From Pseudonocardiales bacterium (GTDB lineage Bacteria > Actinomycetota > Actinomycetes > Mycobacteriales > Pseudonocardiaceae), in NCBI GenBank assembly GCA_013695005.1, contig JACDBJ010000575.1, positions 1 through 5,230 on the forward strand: a stretch of DNA of 5,230 nt, written 5' to 3'. A model generated the notes under the pieces. It worked only from the letters and a program-made list of their open reading frames with translations, was not told the origin of the DNA and ran no database searches. Shown here piece by piece: positions 4,955 through 5,230 of this stretch. How positions within the stretch are numbered: position 1 is the stretch's first letter; each line of letters opens with the position of its first letter. The translations under genes and the position numbers were made by a program.

Positions 4955-5230
4955 GTGAGCCCTGGAGACCGCCGTGAGTACGGCTCGGAGTTGGCCGTGG
5001 TGACCGTCACGTACTCGCCGGGCGCCTCGCTCGGCGAGTTCCTGGAGAGCCTGGCCAAGGCGACCGATCGGCCGTACCGGGTCGTGCTCGTTGACAACGG
5101 CTCCACCGACGGCGCGCCGGAGGCCGCCGCGGCAGTGCACACGGACGTCGAGCTGCTGCGCACCGGGGAGAACATGGGCTACGGCGCCGCGGCCAACCGC
5201 GGGATCGCCGGCCTTGGCCCCGAGGTGGGC
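4955..5230 (+). CDS. wbbL: WbbL-like rhamnosyltransferase (GT2), N-terminal part
   Basis: The first 92 residues of a family 2 glycosyltransferase, cut by the right edge. The GT-A fold starts with ELAVVTVTYSPGASLGEFLESL (12-33), then RVVLVDNGSTDGAP (42-55) with the nucleotide-sugar-binding Asp, and LLRTGENMGYGAAANRGI (68-85). This 'TG.N.GYG.A.NR' form is close to mycobacterial WbbL (Rv3265c), as I recall it. WbbL transfers L-rhamnose from dTDP-L-rhamnose to decaprenyl-PP-GlcNAc, making the linker on which arabinogalactan is built, on the cytoplasmic face of the membrane. Its neighbours rmlB and rmlD make the donor, which supports the call. The GTG at 4955 is preferred; an in-frame GTG at 4946 would add three residues. 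The metal-binding DXD-type motif and the C-terminal half are outside the window. Another GT2 rhamnosyltransferase is the main alternative. Confidence 0.88.
   Translation, partial: MSPGDRREYGSELAVVTVTYSPGASLGEFLESLAKATDRPYRVVLVDNGSTDGAPEAAAAVHTDVELLRTGENMGYGAAANRGIAGLGPEVG

Noticed and set aside
4514..5140. Minus-strand open frame of 208 residues opposite the repeat gene and wbbL.
   Set aside because: Antisense to two genes with clear motifs; no domain of its own.
1..5230. CRISPR array, tRNA, rRNA or riboswitch.
   Set aside because: No regularly spaced direct repeats and no recognisable RNA-gene sequence was seen; nearly all the window is coding or the element described.

Overview
The window comes from a high-GC actinomycete whose wall is probably of the mycolata/Pseudonocardiales type (arabinogalactan linked to peptidoglycan through a rhamnosyl unit). 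The codons are strongly G/C-ending. The gene order TIGR03089-like / LytR-CpsA-Psr (LCP) / divergent rml genes / rhamnosyltransferase matches, from memory, the Mycobacterium tuberculosis Rv3268-Rv3267-rmlD-wbbL neighbourhood. A Pseudonocardiaceae-like host is my best guess; the genus cannot be read from this sequence.

Left part, minus strand: the first 217 bases hold the N-terminus of a TIGR03089-family protein (AMP-binding-synthetase-like), which runs off the left edge. Downstream of a large LCP phosphotransferase gene (435-2036) and before the TIGR03089 start lies a ~200-bp element (about 235-436). It has imperfect ~25-bp terminal inverted repeats and three internal palindromes, and no transposase. 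I read it as a MITE-like non-autonomous insertion. Its right end abuts the LCP stop codon at a CTAG tetramer. Removing it on paper leaves the two genes about 16-17 bp apart, as in an operon.

Middle, 2037-2171: a divergent intergenic region of 135 bp separates the LCP gene from the plus-strand genes and must carry both promoters. I could not identify either with confidence.

Right part, plus strand: rmlB (dTDP-glucose 4,6-dehydratase), rmlD (dTDP-4-dehydrorhamnose reductase, ATGA overlap with rmlB), a gene for a cytoplasmic tandem helical-repeat (TPR/Sel1-like) protein with about eight units of ~32 residues, and the start of a GT2 glycosyltransferase very like WbbL, cut by the right edge. A GC-rich hairpin sits on the stop codon of the repeat gene. 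A TAGGGT -10-like hexamer then lies just before the wbbL GTG, so wbbL may have its own, leaderless, transcript.

Together the genes describe wall assembly. RmlB and RmlD make dTDP-L-rhamnose (rmlA and rmlC must lie elsewhere). WbbL puts rhamnose on decaprenyl-PP-GlcNAc to form the arabinogalactan linker. The LCP enzyme is expected to ligate the finished polymer to peptidoglycan. The repeat protein has no known role here. I see no new defence, CRISPR, RNA or biosynthetic system; the most notable points are the MITE-like element and the repeat protein placed between rmlD and wbbL.
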